In this document: positions 42,985 through 52,302 of the stretch, in pieces
Layout: every line of letters starts with the position of its first letter
Numbering within the stretch: position 1 is the stretch's first letter
The notes under the pieces: generated by a model
The model's database searches: none
Told to the model about the DNA's origin: nothing
Seen by the model: the letters and a program-made list of their open reading frames with translations, nothing else
Made by a program: the position numbers and the translations under genes
From: Pseudoalteromonas sp. XMcav2-N
Lineage (GTDB): Bacteria > Pseudomonadota > Gammaproteobacteria > Enterobacterales > Alteromonadaceae
DNA: 64,000 nt
Assembly (NCBI RefSeq): GCF_024124545.1
Contig: NZ_JAMXSF010000015.1
Span: forward strand, 90,383 to 154,382
Reading direction: 5' to 3'

Positions 42985-45663
42985 ATGGCAGAAGTGAGCA
43001 TAGAGAAACTAGCCGAAAACATTGGTACAACTGTTGATAAATTACTCCAGCAGTTGGCAGATGCAGGGATCACCAAAGCCACTGGCGACCATGTTACTGA
43101 AAGTGAGAAAGCACAATTGCTTGACCATTTGAGTAAGCAACACGGCGGTACCGGTTCTGAAGGGCCGGAGCGCATGACTTTGCAACGTAAAAGCAAGAGC
43201 ACTCTGAGTGTGACAGGCTCTCACGGCAAGGCAAAGTCTGTTCCGGTCGAGGTACGTAAAAAGCGCACTTACGTTAAAAAGAGCGCAATCGAGCAGCAAA
43301 AAGAGCAGGAAAGACTCGCTGCAGAGGAAGCTGCGCGCAAAGAAGCAGAGTTGAAAGCTCAGCAAGAAGCTGAGCAAAAGGCCAAAGAAGAAGCCGAGCG
43401 TAAGGCAAAAGAGGAAGCCGAGCGCAAGGCACTAGAGGAAGCTGAGCGCAAGGCTAAAGATGAGGCAAAACGTGCAGCGCAAGCTGAACGTCAAGCGAAA
43501 GAACAGCAGAGTGAAGAAGTGGATAGCGCCCAACAAGAGAAAGAGAAACTAGAAGCAGAGCGTCTGCGCAAAGAAGCAGAAGCAGCTGCCCTAAAGAAAG
43601 CAGAAGAAGAAGCCAAGCGTAAAGCAGAAGAAGCGAAACGCTTAGCTGAAGAGAATGAAGCCCGCTGGAAAGCTGAAGAAGAAGAGCGTGCACGTCGCGA
43701 AGCTTCTGCAGATCACCACCTTACGACGTCGACTTATGCACGTGAAGCAGAAGATGAGTCAGATGCACAGGAAGAAAAGAGTGCACGTCGTAAGAAAAAG
43801 AAAAAGCCAGCTGAAAAAGTGGCTCAGCCAGTGCGTGGCAAAGGTAAAAAAGGCAAGCTTAAAGCACCTACCTCACTACAGCATGGCTTTAAGAAGCCAG
43901 TTAGCGAAGTGAAGCAGGAAGTGCGCATCAGTGAGACTATCACAGTTGCTGAGCTGGCATCACGTATGGCAGTGAAAGGCGTTGAAGTGGTTAAGACCAT
44001 GATGAAGATGGGTGAAATGGTTACCATTAACCAGGTCATCGATCAGGAAACTGCGCAGGTTGTGGCTGAAGAAATGGGCCATAAAGTTGTTCTGGTGAAA
44101 GAGAACGAACTGGAAGAAAAAGTACTGAGCGAGCGTAACGAAAGTGAAGCGCTAGAGCAACGTGCACCAGTTGTTACCGTAATGGGTCACGTTGACCACG
44201 GTAAAACATCAACACTGGATTACATCCGTAAAGCCAAGGTTGCAGCAGGCGAGGCCGGTGGTATTACCCAGCACATTGGTGCCTACCACGTTGAAACCGA
44301 AGGCGGCATGATCACTTTCCTGGATACTCCGGGACACGCAGCGTTTACCTCAATGCGTGCACGTGGTGCCAAAGCGACTGATATCGTAGTACTGGTTGTT
44401 GCAGCTGACGACGGTGTAATGCCACAGACTAAAGAAGCGGTACAACACGCGAAAGCGGCAGAAGTACCTCTGATCATCGCTGTAAACAAAATGGATAAAG
44501 AAGGCATTGACCCGGATCGTGTTAAAAACGAACTGGCTCAGCTGGACGTTATTCCTGAAGAATGGGGCGGTGATACGCAGTTCGTTCACATCTCAGCGAA
44601 AACTGGTCTGGGCATTGACGACCTGCTAGAAGCGATCCTGATGCAGTCTGAACTGCTTGAGCTGAAAGCGGCACACAAAGGCATGGCGTCAGGTGTGGTT
44701 ATCGAATCTCGTCTTGATAAAGGTCGCGGTCCGGTTGCAACTGTACTGGTTCAGTCAGGTGAACTTAACCAGGGCGATATCGTTCTGTGTGGTTTGGAAT
44801 ATGGCCGTGTTCGTGCAATGAAAGACGAAAATGGTAAAGACATCACGACTGCAGGTCCTTCAATTCCGGTTGAAATCCTGGGCATGTCAGGTGTACCTGC
44901 TGCGGGTGACGAAGCAACTGTTGTTAAAGACGAGCGTAAAGCACGTGAAGTTGCACTATATCGTCAGGGTAAATTCCGCGATGTGAAACTGGCGCGTCAG
45001 CAAAAAGCGAAGCTTGAAAACATGTTTACTAACATGACCGAAGGCGACGTATCAGAAGTGAACGTGGTACTGAAAGCAGACGTACAGGGTTCAATCGAAG
45101 CAATCTCTGATTCTTTGGTTAAACTGTCTACAGACGAAGTTAAAGTGAAGATCGTTGGTAGTGGCGTGGGTGGTATTACTGAAACTGACGCAACGCTGGC
45201 TGCAGCTTCTAACGCAATCATTGTTGGCTTTAACGTCCGTGCTGATGCCTCGGCACGTAAAGTGATTGAAGCTGAAAACCTGGATCTGCGTTACTACAGT
45301 GTAATCTACGACCTGATCGAAGAAGTGAAGCAGGCAATGTCGGGCATGCTGGCACCTGAATTCAAGCAAGAGATCATTGGTCTGGCTGAAGTACGTGACG
45401 TGTTCAAGTCGCCTAAGATTGGTTCGGTTGCGGGTTGTATGGTTACTGAAGGTGTGGTTAAACGTAGCGCACCTATCCGCGTACTGCGTGACAATGTTGT
45501 TATTTACGAAGGTGAACTTGAATCACTGCGTCGCTTTAAAGATGACGTAGCAGAAGTTCGTAACGGCATGGAGTGTGGTATCGGCGTTAAGAACTATAAT
45601 GACGTTAAGGTCGGTGACCAAATCGAGGTATTCGAAACCGTTGAAGTACAACGTTCGTTGTAA
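42985..45663 (+). CDS. infB: Translation initiation factor IF-2
   Basis: 892 residues. The GTPase brings fMet-tRNA to the 30S subunit. Parts: IF2_N domain (1 to about 50), a long charged region of Lys/Ala/Glu repeats (about 85-260), a second IF2_N domain (about 310-360), the G domain with G1 GHVDHGKT near residue 400, DTPGHAAF and NKMDKEG, and the C-terminal barrel domains that bind fMet. GGGAGG precedes the ATG. The low-complexity repeats are usual for gammaproteobacterial IF-2. Followed by a hairpin that may partly separate it from rbfA. Confidence 0.97.
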   Translation: MAEVSIEKLAENIGTTVDKLLQQLADAGITKATGDHVTESEKAQLLDHLSKQHGGTGSEGPERMTLQRKSKSTLSVTGSHGKAKSVPVEVRKKRTYVKKSAIEQQKEQERLAAEEAARKEAELKAQQEAEQKAKEEAERKAKEEAERKALEEAERKAKDEAKRAAQAERQAKEQQSEEVDSAQQEKEKLEAERLRKEAEAAALKKAEEEAKRKAEEAKRLAEENEARWKAEEEERARREASADHHLTTSTYAREAEDESDAQEEKSARRKKKKKPAEKVAQPVRGKGKKGKLKAPTSLQHGFKKPVSEVKQEVRISETITVAELASRMAVKGVEVVKTMMKMGEMVTINQVIDQETAQVVAEEMGHKVVLVKENELEEKVLSERNESEALEQRAPVVTVMGHVDHGKTSTLDYIRKAKVAAGEAGGITQHIGAYHVETEGGMITFLDTPGHAAFTSMRARGAKATDIVVLVVAADDGVMPQTKEAVQHAKAAEVPLIIAVNKMDKEGIDPDRVKNELAQLDVIPEEWGGDTQFVHISAKTGLGIDDLLEAILMQSELLELKAAHKGMASGVVIESRLDKGRGPVATVLVQSGELNQGDIVLCGLEYGRVRAMKDENGKDITTAGPSIPVEILGMSGVPAAGDEATVVKDERKAREVALYRQGKFRDVKLARQQKAKLENMFTNMTEGDVSEVNVVLKADVQGSIEAISDSLVKLSTDEVKVKIVGSGVGGITETDATLAAASNAIIVGFNVRADASARKVIEAENLDLRYYSVIYDLIEEVKQAMSGMLAPEFKQEIIGLAEVRDVFKSPKIGSVAGCMVTEGVVKRSAPIRVLRDNVVIYEGELESLRRFKDDVAEVRNGMECGIGVKNYNDVKVGDQIEVFETVEVQRSL

Positions 45664-45684
45664 GTCAATCAGGGTTCAACCTTG

Positions 45685-45710
45685 AAATGGGGGCGTTAGC
45701 CCCCATTTGT
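45685..45710 (+). terminator. Hairpin between infB and rbfA
   Basis: AAATGGGGGC (45685-45694) pairs with GCCCCCATTT (45699-45708), then GTGTTTG. The T run is imperfect, so it may be a partial terminator or an RNA-processing site inside the operon. Confidence 0.6.
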
Positions 45711-45778
45711 GTTTGTGTTTCCTCTAGTGGGCGATTGTATGCATTGCCCGTTTTAATGATTAAATTGAAGTGGTGAAA

Positions 45779-46189
45779 ATGAGAGAATTTTCTCGTACTG
45801 ATCGTGTTGCACAACAGATCCAAAAAGAAATTGCCGTGATTTTGCAGCGTGAGATTAAAGATCCGCGTTTGGGCATGGTCACTGTATCGGCTGTAGAAGT
45901 ATCGCGCGATCTGTCCTATGCCAAAATCTTTATCACTGTCCTGGGTGGTGATGATGATAAAACCAAAGAAAACCTGTCGATTTTAAATGAAGCGACAGGC
46001 TATATCCGCTCGTTGCTGGGCAAGCGGATCCGCGCCCGGATCATGCCTGAATTACGCTTTGTGCTGGATAACTCACTGATGGAAGGCATGCGCATTTCTA
46101 ACCTGGTTGATGAAGTGATCCGCAAAGACAATGAAAAGCGTGGTGACGAAGCGCAGCCAGATACGAAAAGCGACGACGGAGAAGCCTGA
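45779..46189 (+). CDS. rbfA: Ribosome-binding factor A
   Basis: 136 residues. RbfA is a KH-fold factor for late 30S assembly and cold adaptation. The start REFSRTDRVAQQIQKEIA and the core DPRLGMVTVSAVEVSRDLSY are typical, as is RIMPELRFVLDNSL. Two GTG codons upstream are in frame, but the ATG gives the family start and has GGTGA before it. The stop overlaps the truB start by one base. Confidence 0.95.
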   Translation: MREFSRTDRVAQQIQKEIAVILQREIKDPRLGMVTVSAVEVSRDLSYAKIFITVLGGDDDKTKENLSILNEATGYIRSLLGKRIRARIMPELRFVLDNSLMEGMRISNLVDEVIRKDNEKRGDEAQPDTKSDDGEA

Positions 46190-47124
46190 TGGCGCGTCGT
46201 AGTAAAGGCCGTCCAATAGACGGGATTGTGCTGCTCAATAAGCCGCAGGGGATCTCCTCCAATAAAGCCTTGCAACAAGCCAAAGGCATTTACTTTGCGC
46301 AAAAAGCGGGCCACACGGGTGCGCTCGATCCGCTGGCAACGGGCATGCTGCCAATCTGCTTTGGTGAAGCGACCAAGTTTACCCAGTTCCTGCTGGATAC
46401 TGATAAAACTTATGTCGTGCGTGCCAAGCTAGGCGAACGTACCACGACTTCAGACTCAGATGGCGAAGTGGTTGAGACACGCTCTGTGCAGATCACCCGC
46501 GAGCAGCTGGAGCAGGATGTTGCCAGTTTCCTGGGGGAGTCTGATCAGTATCCGTCTATGTATTCGGCGCTTAAATATCAGGGGCAGCCTTTGTACAAGT
46601 ATGCCCGCGAAGGTATCGAAGTGCCACGCAAGTGTCGCAAGATCAACGTTTACTCGATCACATTAGATGAGTATGACGACCAGGCACAAGAGATCCAGAT
46701 GACGGTCCATGTTTCCAAAGGAACCTATATTCGTACCATAGTAGACGACTTGGGTGAGAAGCTGGGGTGTGGGGCGCATGTCATTATGCTGCATCGCTCT
46801 GAAGTGGGCCATTATCCGAGTGATAAAATGATCACGCTTGAAGAGCTTGAAGAAAAGCTTCAGCAGGCCAAAGCAGAAGATTTGCCGCCGTCGACTTACA
46901 TTGATGCGCTGTTACTCCCTATGGACACGGCACTGGTTGATTTGCCAGCGGTAGAGATAACCGCCGAGCAAGGTGTAGCATTCAGTCATGGTCAGACCGT
47001 GGTGGTTGGTGAGCTACCTGAGGGTGTATTGAAAGTCGTGGCTGATGGTCGCTTTGTTGGTATTGGTGAGCGCAATCAGCACGGCCATTTAAAGGCCAAG
47101 CGTGCCTTATCCAGCGCCCAATAA
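46189..47124 (+). CDS. truB: tRNA pseudouridine-55 synthase
   Basis: 311 residues, as expected. TruB makes pseudouridine 55 in the T-loop of tRNAs. The catalytic Asp47 lies in GHTGALDPLATGML. Other family marks are SKGRPIDGIVLLNKPQG at the start, YPSMYSALKYQGQPLYKYAR and KGTYIRTIVDDLGEKLGC. The C-terminal part is a PUA-type domain. The ATG overlaps the rbfA stop. Confidence 0.96.
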   Translation: MARRSKGRPIDGIVLLNKPQGISSNKALQQAKGIYFAQKAGHTGALDPLATGMLPICFGEATKFTQFLLDTDKTYVVRAKLGERTTTSDSDGEVVETRSVQITREQLEQDVASFLGESDQYPSMYSALKYQGQPLYKYAREGIEVPRKCRKINVYSITLDEYDDQAQEIQMTVHVSKGTYIRTIVDDLGEKLGCGAHVIMLHRSEVGHYPSDKMITLEELEEKLQQAKAEDLPPSTYIDALLLPMDTALVDLPAVEITAEQGVAFSHGQTVVVGELPEGVLKVVADGRFVGIGERNQHGHLKAKRALSSAQ

Positions 47125-47130
47125 AATTTT

Positions 47131-47159
47131 TTGTCAGCGGGGGGAATTGCTGATACAAT
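47131..47159 (+). promoter_or_regulatory. Promoter of rpsO
   Basis: TTGTCA (47131-47136) and TACAAT (47154-47159) are separated by 17 bp, 71 bp before the rpsO ATG, just after the truB stop. In E. coli rpsO also has its own promoter here. Confidence 0.65.
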
Positions 47160-47229
47160 GCCGCCCGCTTTGTCGCTTTGGCTGAATTAGTGATCGGCTG
47201 AAGCATTACTTAAACAATTGGAGTTTATT

Positions 47230-47499
47230 ATGTCACTAAGCAATCAAGAAAAAGCAGAAATCGTAGCAAAATTCGCACGCGCAGAAGGCGACACTGGTTC
47301 TCCTGAAGTTCAGGTTGCACTGTTAACTGCTGATATCAACAAGCTACAAGGTCACTTCGCTAACCACAAGCATGACTTCCACTCACGTCGTGGTCTGCTA
47401 CGTAAAGTAAGCCAGCGTCGTAACCTGCTTGACTACCTAAAAGGTAAGAGCGTAGAGCGTTACTCTGCACTAATCAAAGAGCTTGGCCTGCGTCGCTAA
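47230..47499 (+). CDS. rpsO: 30S ribosomal protein S15
   Basis: 89 residues, the standard S15 length, binding the central domain of 16S rRNA. The sequence from SLSNQEKAEIVAKFAR to KGKSVERYSALIKELGLRR is that of S15, including TGSPEVQVALLT and HDFHSRRGLLRKVSQRRNLL. GGAG lies eight bases before the ATG used; an upstream in-frame ATG overlapping the Shine-Dalgarno is rejected. Confidence 0.98.
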   Translation: MSLSNQEKAEIVAKFARAEGDTGSPEVQVALLTADINKLQGHFANHKHDFHSRRGLLRKVSQRRNLLDYLKGKSVERYSALIKELGLRR

Positions 47500-47534
47500 G
47501 AACTTGATTATTTGTCGGATTTTTATCCGATAAG

Positions 47535-47563
47535 AAAAAAGGGGCTAAATCGCCCCTTTTTTT
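47535..47563 (+). terminator. Terminator after rpsO
   Basis: GGGGC (47541-47545) pairs with GCCCC (47552-47556), flanked by A6 and T7, so the stem can extend through A:T pairs. The rest of the 272-bp gap to pnp includes a stem of GCCGCCA/TGGTGGT type near 47595-47612, which may be the RNase III-sensitive pnp leader known in E. coli. Confidence 0.85.
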
Positions 47564-47771
47564 GTGGGTATATACTCAGTATACTTATGCCCGAGCCGCC
47601 ATTCTGGTGGTTCAGCGCCAAGTCTGCAGCCAATTGTAGTGCTTAAGCGGATCATCTAGCTCTGTTTGGTTTAGCCTTTTTTATCAAATAGTTATTAGTC
47701 ACTTTAGTCCTCTTAAGACTGTAATTGGTCGTTGTTGGCGCTTATATGTTATTTTTGTAAGGAATATATTT

Positions 47772-49886
47772 GTGCAAGCAATTATTAAAGAATTCCAACT
47801 TGGTCAACACACAGTAACCCTGGAAACCGGTGCGATTGCGCGTCAGGCTGACGGTGCTGTATTGGCCAGTATTGGCGACACTTCTGTACTAGTCACTGTG
47901 GTAGGTAAGCGTGAAGCTGCACCTGGTCAGGACTTTTTCCCTCTGACAGTAAACTATCAGGAAAAAATGTATGCGGCAGGCCGTATCCCTGGTGGTTTCC
48001 TGAAGCGTGAAGGTCGTCCTTCAGACAATGAAACGCTAATTGCGCGTCTGATTGACCGTCCAATCCGCCCTCTATTCCCGGACGGCTTTGTAAATGAAGT
48101 ACAAGTCATCGCGACAGTGGTTTCTTCAAACCCTGAAATTCAACCAGACATGGTTGCAATGATTGGTACTTCAGCAGCACTAGCCATTTCTGGTGTGCCA
48201 TTCAATGGTCCAATCGGCGCCGTTCGCGTTGGTTTCACTGATGGTCAGTACGTGCTGAACCCGTCAGTGACAGAGCTTGAGCAAAGTAAACTTGACCTGG
48301 TTGTTGCGGGTACCGAAGGTGCCGTACTGATGGTTGAGTCAGAAGCTGAAATTCTGACTGAAGAAGAAATGCTGGGTGCGGTTGTTTATGGTCATGAGCA
48401 ATCACAGGCTATCATTCAGGCTGTGAACGAGTTTGCTGCAGAAGCAGGCAAGCCGGCTTGGGACTGGACTGCACCAGAGAAAAACGTTGAGCTGTCTGAC
48501 AAAATCGCAGCTATCGCTGAGCAAAAAGTGGGTGACGCATACCGCATCACTGATAAAGTTGCCCGTAAAGACGCACTAAGCGAAGCAAAAGCGGAAGTGG
48601 TTGAGAAGCTGACTGCTGAGCTGGCTGAAGACGAAGCGCTGGACGAGCAGGAAGTGTCTAAGCTGTTTAGCTCACTTGAGAAGACAATCGTACGTGGCCG
48701 CATCATCGCGGGTGAAAAGCGTATTGATGGCCGTGAACCAGATATGGTTCGTGCGCTTGATGTGATGACTGGCGTATTGCCACGTACACACGGCTCAGCT
48801 ATCTTCACGCGTGGTGAAACTCAGGCTTTGGTTACTGCTACTTTAGGTACAGAGCGCGATTCACAAATGATGGACAACCTGATTGGCACGCAGAAGCATC
48901 ACTTCATGCTGCACTACAACTTCCCTCCATTCTGTGTAGGTGAGACAGGTTTCATTGGTTCTCCTAAGCGTCGTGAAATTGGCCACGGTAACCTGGCTAA
49001 GCGCGGTGTACAGGCGGTTATGCCGACACTTGAGGAATTCCCGTACTCTGTACGTGTGGTTTCTGAAATCACTGAATCAAACGGTTCGTCTTCAATGGCG
49101 TCTGTATGTGGTACGTCTTTGGCTCTGATGGACGCTGGTGTACCAATCAAGTCATCTGTTGCGGGTATCGCGATGGGTCTGGTTAAAGAAGGTGATGACT
49201 TTGTCGTACTTTCTGACATTCTGGGTGACGAAGACCACCTGGGTGACATGGACTTTAAAGTAGCGGGTAACAGCGCGGGTGTAACTGCACTTCAGATGGA
49301 TATCAAGATCGAAGGTATCACGAAAGAAATCATGCAGATTGCACTGCGTCAGGCAAAAGCAGCACGTCTGCATATCCTGAGCGTGATGGATCAGGCTATT
49401 GCCAGCCCGTCTCAGGACCTGTCTGAATTCGCACCACGTATCTACACCATGAACATTCCACCTAAGAAGATTGCAGACGTAATCGGTAAAGGTGGCGCAG
49501 TGATCCGTCAGCTGACGGAAGAAACAGATACAACTATCGAAATCGAAGATGACGGTACCATTAAGATTGCTGCAACCAACGGTAACAGTGCGAAAGAAGC
49601 GATTGCTCGCATCGAAGCGCTGACTGCTGAGCTGGAAGTGGGCACTATCTACACAGGTAAAGTAAACCGCATCGTAGACTTTGGTGCTTTCGTAAACGTA
49701 CTACCAGGTAAAGATGGTCTGGTACACATTTCGCAGATCAGCAAAGAGCGCGTAAACAACGTGGCTGATCACCTGAGCGTAGGCCAGGAAGTGAAAGTGA
49801 AAGTACTTGAAGTAGATCGTCAGGGTCGTGTGCGTCTGAGCATCAAAGAAGCATTGGAATCAGATGCGGCACCTGCTGCTGAGTAA
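47772..49886 (+). CDS. pnp: Polyribonucleotide nucleotidyltransferase
   Basis: 704 residues. PNPase degrades RNA 3' to 5' using phosphate, as a trimer, and is part of the degradosome. Two RNase PH domains (about 1-150 and 310-530) flank a helical domain; KH (IPPKKIADVIGKGGAVIRQL, from about 555) and S1 (VGTIYTGKVNRIVDFGAFVNV, from about 620) follow. FFPLTVNYQEKMYAAGRIPGGF and MLHYNFPPFCVGETG are diagnostic. The start is GTG with AAGGAA upstream. Confidence 0.97.
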   Translation: MQAIIKEFQLGQHTVTLETGAIARQADGAVLASIGDTSVLVTVVGKREAAPGQDFFPLTVNYQEKMYAAGRIPGGFLKREGRPSDNETLIARLIDRPIRPLFPDGFVNEVQVIATVVSSNPEIQPDMVAMIGTSAALAISGVPFNGPIGAVRVGFTDGQYVLNPSVTELEQSKLDLVVAGTEGAVLMVESEAEILTEEEMLGAVVYGHEQSQAIIQAVNEFAAEAGKPAWDWTAPEKNVELSDKIAAIAEQKVGDAYRITDKVARKDALSEAKAEVVEKLTAELAEDEALDEQEVSKLFSSLEKTIVRGRIIAGEKRIDGREPDMVRALDVMTGVLPRTHGSAIFTRGETQALVTATLGTERDSQMMDNLIGTQKHHFMLHYNFPPFCVGETGFIGSPKRREIGHGNLAKRGVQAVMPTLEEFPYSVRVVSEITESNGSSSMASVCGTSLALMDAGVPIKSSVAGIAMGLVKEGDDFVVLSDILGDEDHLGDMDFKVAGNSAGVTALQMDIKIEGITKEIMQIALRQAKAARLHILSVMDQAIASPSQDLSEFAPRIYTMNIPPKKIADVIGKGGAVIRQLTEETDTTIEIEDDGTIKIAATNGNSAKEAIARIEALTAELEVGTIYTGKVNRIVDFGAFVNVLPGKDGLVHISQISKERVNNVADHLSVGQEVKVKVLEVDRQGRVRLSIKEALESDAAPAAE

Positions 49887-49916
49887 AATCTGATAAAGAA
49901 ACAATGAGTTTCGATG

Positions 49917-49942
49917 AAAGGGGCTGAATGGCCCCTTTTTTT
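49917..49942 (+). terminator. Terminator after pnp
   Basis: AAAGGGGC (49917-49924) pairs with GCCCCTTT (49931-49938), followed by more T. It lies 30 bp after the pnp stop and suggests nlpI is expressed from read-through or its own promoter. Confidence 0.85.
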
Positions 49943-49991
49943 GTGCTTTAATGATCGCTCGATGGTTGTAGCCAACGCGTGAACCCGTAAC

Positions 49992-50894
49992 ATGCCCAAA
50001 AGGGGAAGTAGATTGAGATTGTTATTATTACCTTTGTTTTGTATGAGTTTGTTGGGGTGCCAGTCAACTCAGCAGGGCACTGATACACCCAATGTCACAG
50101 TACCTTTTGCTGTGCCACTGGCGGCTAATTTTCGTAATGAAATAGCCATCGCAAGATACAGCGAGCTGTTACAGAACAAAACGTTGGATAATGAACAACA
50201 GGCACAGCTGTTTTATAATCGCGGTATGCTATATGACAGTCTGGGATTGACCACGCTGGCACGGATAGACTTTAATCGTGCAGTCAAGCTCAAGCCAGAT
50301 TTGGCTGAAGTTTATAACTTCCTTGGTATACATCACACACTGCGACAGGAATACGGCACAGCGTATGAAATGTTTGATGCGGTACTTGAGCTGAACACAG
50401 ACCATGAATACGCCTACTTAAACCGAGGTATAGCCTTGTATTACGGTGAGCGCCCGGCACTGGCCGTGAGTGATTTTGAGGCTTTTCTGGCACGTTCTCC
50501 TCAGGACCCTTACCGCCTCATGTGGCTCTATCTTGCAGAATCAAAGCTAGATCCAATTGCGGCAAAAGTGGCGCTTAAGCAACACAGCCAGGCATTGAAT
50601 AATGACGAATGGGCGACACAGCTGGTTCAGTTATATCTGGGAGAGTTGTCTCAGCAGGCGTTCCTTGCACAGGTTGGAGATGGTGTTAAGTCGCAGCAGG
50701 AGTTTGCAGAGCGTCTGTGCGAGGCCTATTTCTATCTTGCCAAGCGTTACCAATTTGAAGGTAAGACTGGAAAAGCTATCGAGTATTTTAAATTGGCATT
50801 GGCCACCAATGTGTACGAATTTGTCGAGCATAAATACGCTCGTCTGGAATTACAAATCATTGCAGACGAAATGAATCAGGCGGATGTAGGCTAA
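49992..50894 (+). CDS. nlpI: Lipoprotein NlpI
   Basis: 300 residues (E. coli NlpI 294). An outer-membrane lipoprotein with TPR repeats that scaffolds peptidoglycan endopeptidases and brings them to the Prc protease. The lipobox is L-L-G-C, followed by Gln-Ser. TPR helices include AQLFYNRGMLYDSLGLTTLA, PDLAEVYNFLGIHHTLRQEY and HEYAYLNRGIALYYGERPA. Position after pnp is conserved. The ATG has no Shine-Dalgarno; a TTG at 50013 has AGGGGA six bases before it and would give a shorter signal peptide, so it may be the real start. Confidence 0.92.
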   Translation: MPKRGSRLRLLLLPLFCMSLLGCQSTQQGTDTPNVTVPFAVPLAANFRNEIAIARYSELLQNKTLDNEQQAQLFYNRGMLYDSLGLTTLARIDFNRAVKLKPDLAEVYNFLGIHHTLRQEYGTAYEMFDAVLELNTDHEYAYLNRGIALYYGERPALAVSDFEAFLARSPQDPYRLMWLYLAESKLDPIAAKVALKQHSQALNNDEWATQLVQLYLGELSQQAFLAQVGDGVKSQQEFAERLCEAYFYLAKRYQFEGKTGKAIEYFKLALATNVYEFVEHKYARLELQIIADEMNQADVG

Positions 50895-50898
50895 CGCT

Positions 50899-52071
50899 AT
50901 GTCTGCTTCTGTGCTTCGCTATGTGGTGATGCTGGTTAGCATTACCCTCATAGCGGGCAGTACTGCCAACCCCTGGCTATTGCACTCCCCCAATGCGCGT
51001 CAGGCACACTTATCGTTGCTTAAGCGCAGCCCGCAGAGTTTTTACCTCGACACCCGACAGGCCAGCTTATTGTTGCCTGAGCTACCCGATGACACTGTAT
51101 TGGCATTGCGTCAACTAGGATTGCCTGAGGCTGCTTTCGAGTGGGCGAACAGGCTGCTCAAAAAAGGCGATTTGAGCACCGCTGTAATGCTTGCCAGCGC
51201 ACATTGGAACGCTGCTGGCGCACAAGCTCACAGGCGTTTATTGCAATCACTGACTGCGATTCAGGCTGTTCCTGAGATAATTCAGTTGTCTGCGCAGTTC
51301 ACCCTGCCTCAGCCATACATGACATTATCACAACTTATGCAAGGAGTGTCTCCAGGCCAGCTTGGTCGTTCTGATTTAAACCGACTTGCGGTGGACACAC
51401 TAGATAAGGTCAGCTGGAATAACCCAGCATGTCAGCGTCGAGTACTAATGCTGAGTGACTCCTGGTTGGGCCTAAATAAACTGGAGCAGCTCAAAGCGCA
51501 GTATCTTAAGGCGCCTTTACCGTATGCCGGAAGCTATTGCTTTGCAGGTCCGATCTATATGGGGGCAGACTTACAGTGTGGTGTTAAGGCACGCAAGTAT
51601 GCACATTGTGATGTTGTTAACATGCCTGACAGAGCACACTGGTCTTCGGCGGATCATCTGGTGTTGATGACCGAGCGTGGAGCGGCCAATGTCAGTCGGG
51701 GGGTAATGACATTAAACCTGAAAAGTGACTACAAAGTGTTTATTCATGAGTTGATGCACTTTAGCGGCTTTGAAGATGAATATGCCATTGGCACAGAAAA
51801 AGCTCAGTGGTTATGTGCAACTCCTGGTCGAAAGGCACCTAACTTATATGTAGGGCATGCGCCTCCCAAGGGATGGTACCCCAGCCACAGCTGTGAGGCA
51901 GGGGCGTTGCCTGCTTATAAACCTCAGCAAGCCATGTCAAATATGCAATATCAGAGCCTCGCGTTGTCAACACGTTACAAAGAACTTTGGTTATTGGCAT
52001 TTCAACAACAGCGCAATAAACCAACCAACTTTCAGCGATTTATTCAGGCCAAATTAGCCGCCAGGGGTTAA
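50899..52071 (+). CDS. Exported metzincin-like metallopeptidase, family unknown
   Basis: 390 residues with a signal-peptide-like N-terminus (hydrophobic stretch about 7-22, STANPW). The first half is helical with short repeats. The second half has HELMHFSGFEDEY at residues 283-295, which fits the zinc motif HExxHxxGxxD of metzincins with Asp as third ligand, and resembles the HExGHxxxGLxDEY of the M64 family. A Met follows in AMSNMQYQ, possibly the Met-turn. It begins 4 bp after nlpI, so it is co-expressed with this endopeptidase scaffold and may act on the envelope. No family assigned. Confidence 0.6.
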   Translation: MSASVLRYVVMLVSITLIAGSTANPWLLHSPNARQAHLSLLKRSPQSFYLDTRQASLLLPELPDDTVLALRQLGLPEAAFEWANRLLKKGDLSTAVMLASAHWNAAGAQAHRRLLQSLTAIQAVPEIIQLSAQFTLPQPYMTLSQLMQGVSPGQLGRSDLNRLAVDTLDKVSWNNPACQRRVLMLSDSWLGLNKLEQLKAQYLKAPLPYAGSYCFAGPIYMGADLQCGVKARKYAHCDVVNMPDRAHWSSADHLVLMTERGAANVSRGVMTLNLKSDYKVFIHELMHFSGFEDEYAIGTEKAQWLCATPGRKAPNLYVGHAPPKGWYPSHSCEAGALPAYKPQQAMSNMQYQSLALSTRYKELWLLAFQQQRNKPTNFQRFIQAKLAARG

Positions 52072-52302
52072 AAGCCCAGTTTAATTATGAATTTAATCTG
52101 AATTGTTTGTAAATGTTGGCTAAAATGGCAGCGTATAGAGCGCGAAAGTCTAGACAACTCAAATACTAATCAAGTATAACTGGTAAGCGTTATGTGTGAT
52201 AAAAACGTGCGCAAAATAAATCAGATAGTCTATGCATAACACTAGCTACACACTGCGCGCTGTTCCGTTATTTACGGTTATTGAAGATAAAAGGTTTTCT
52301 TT

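Noticed and set aside
43300..43720. Repeated Lys/Ala/Glu codons that look like a tandem repeat expansion
   Set aside because: This is the normal charged linker of gammaproteobacterial IF-2.
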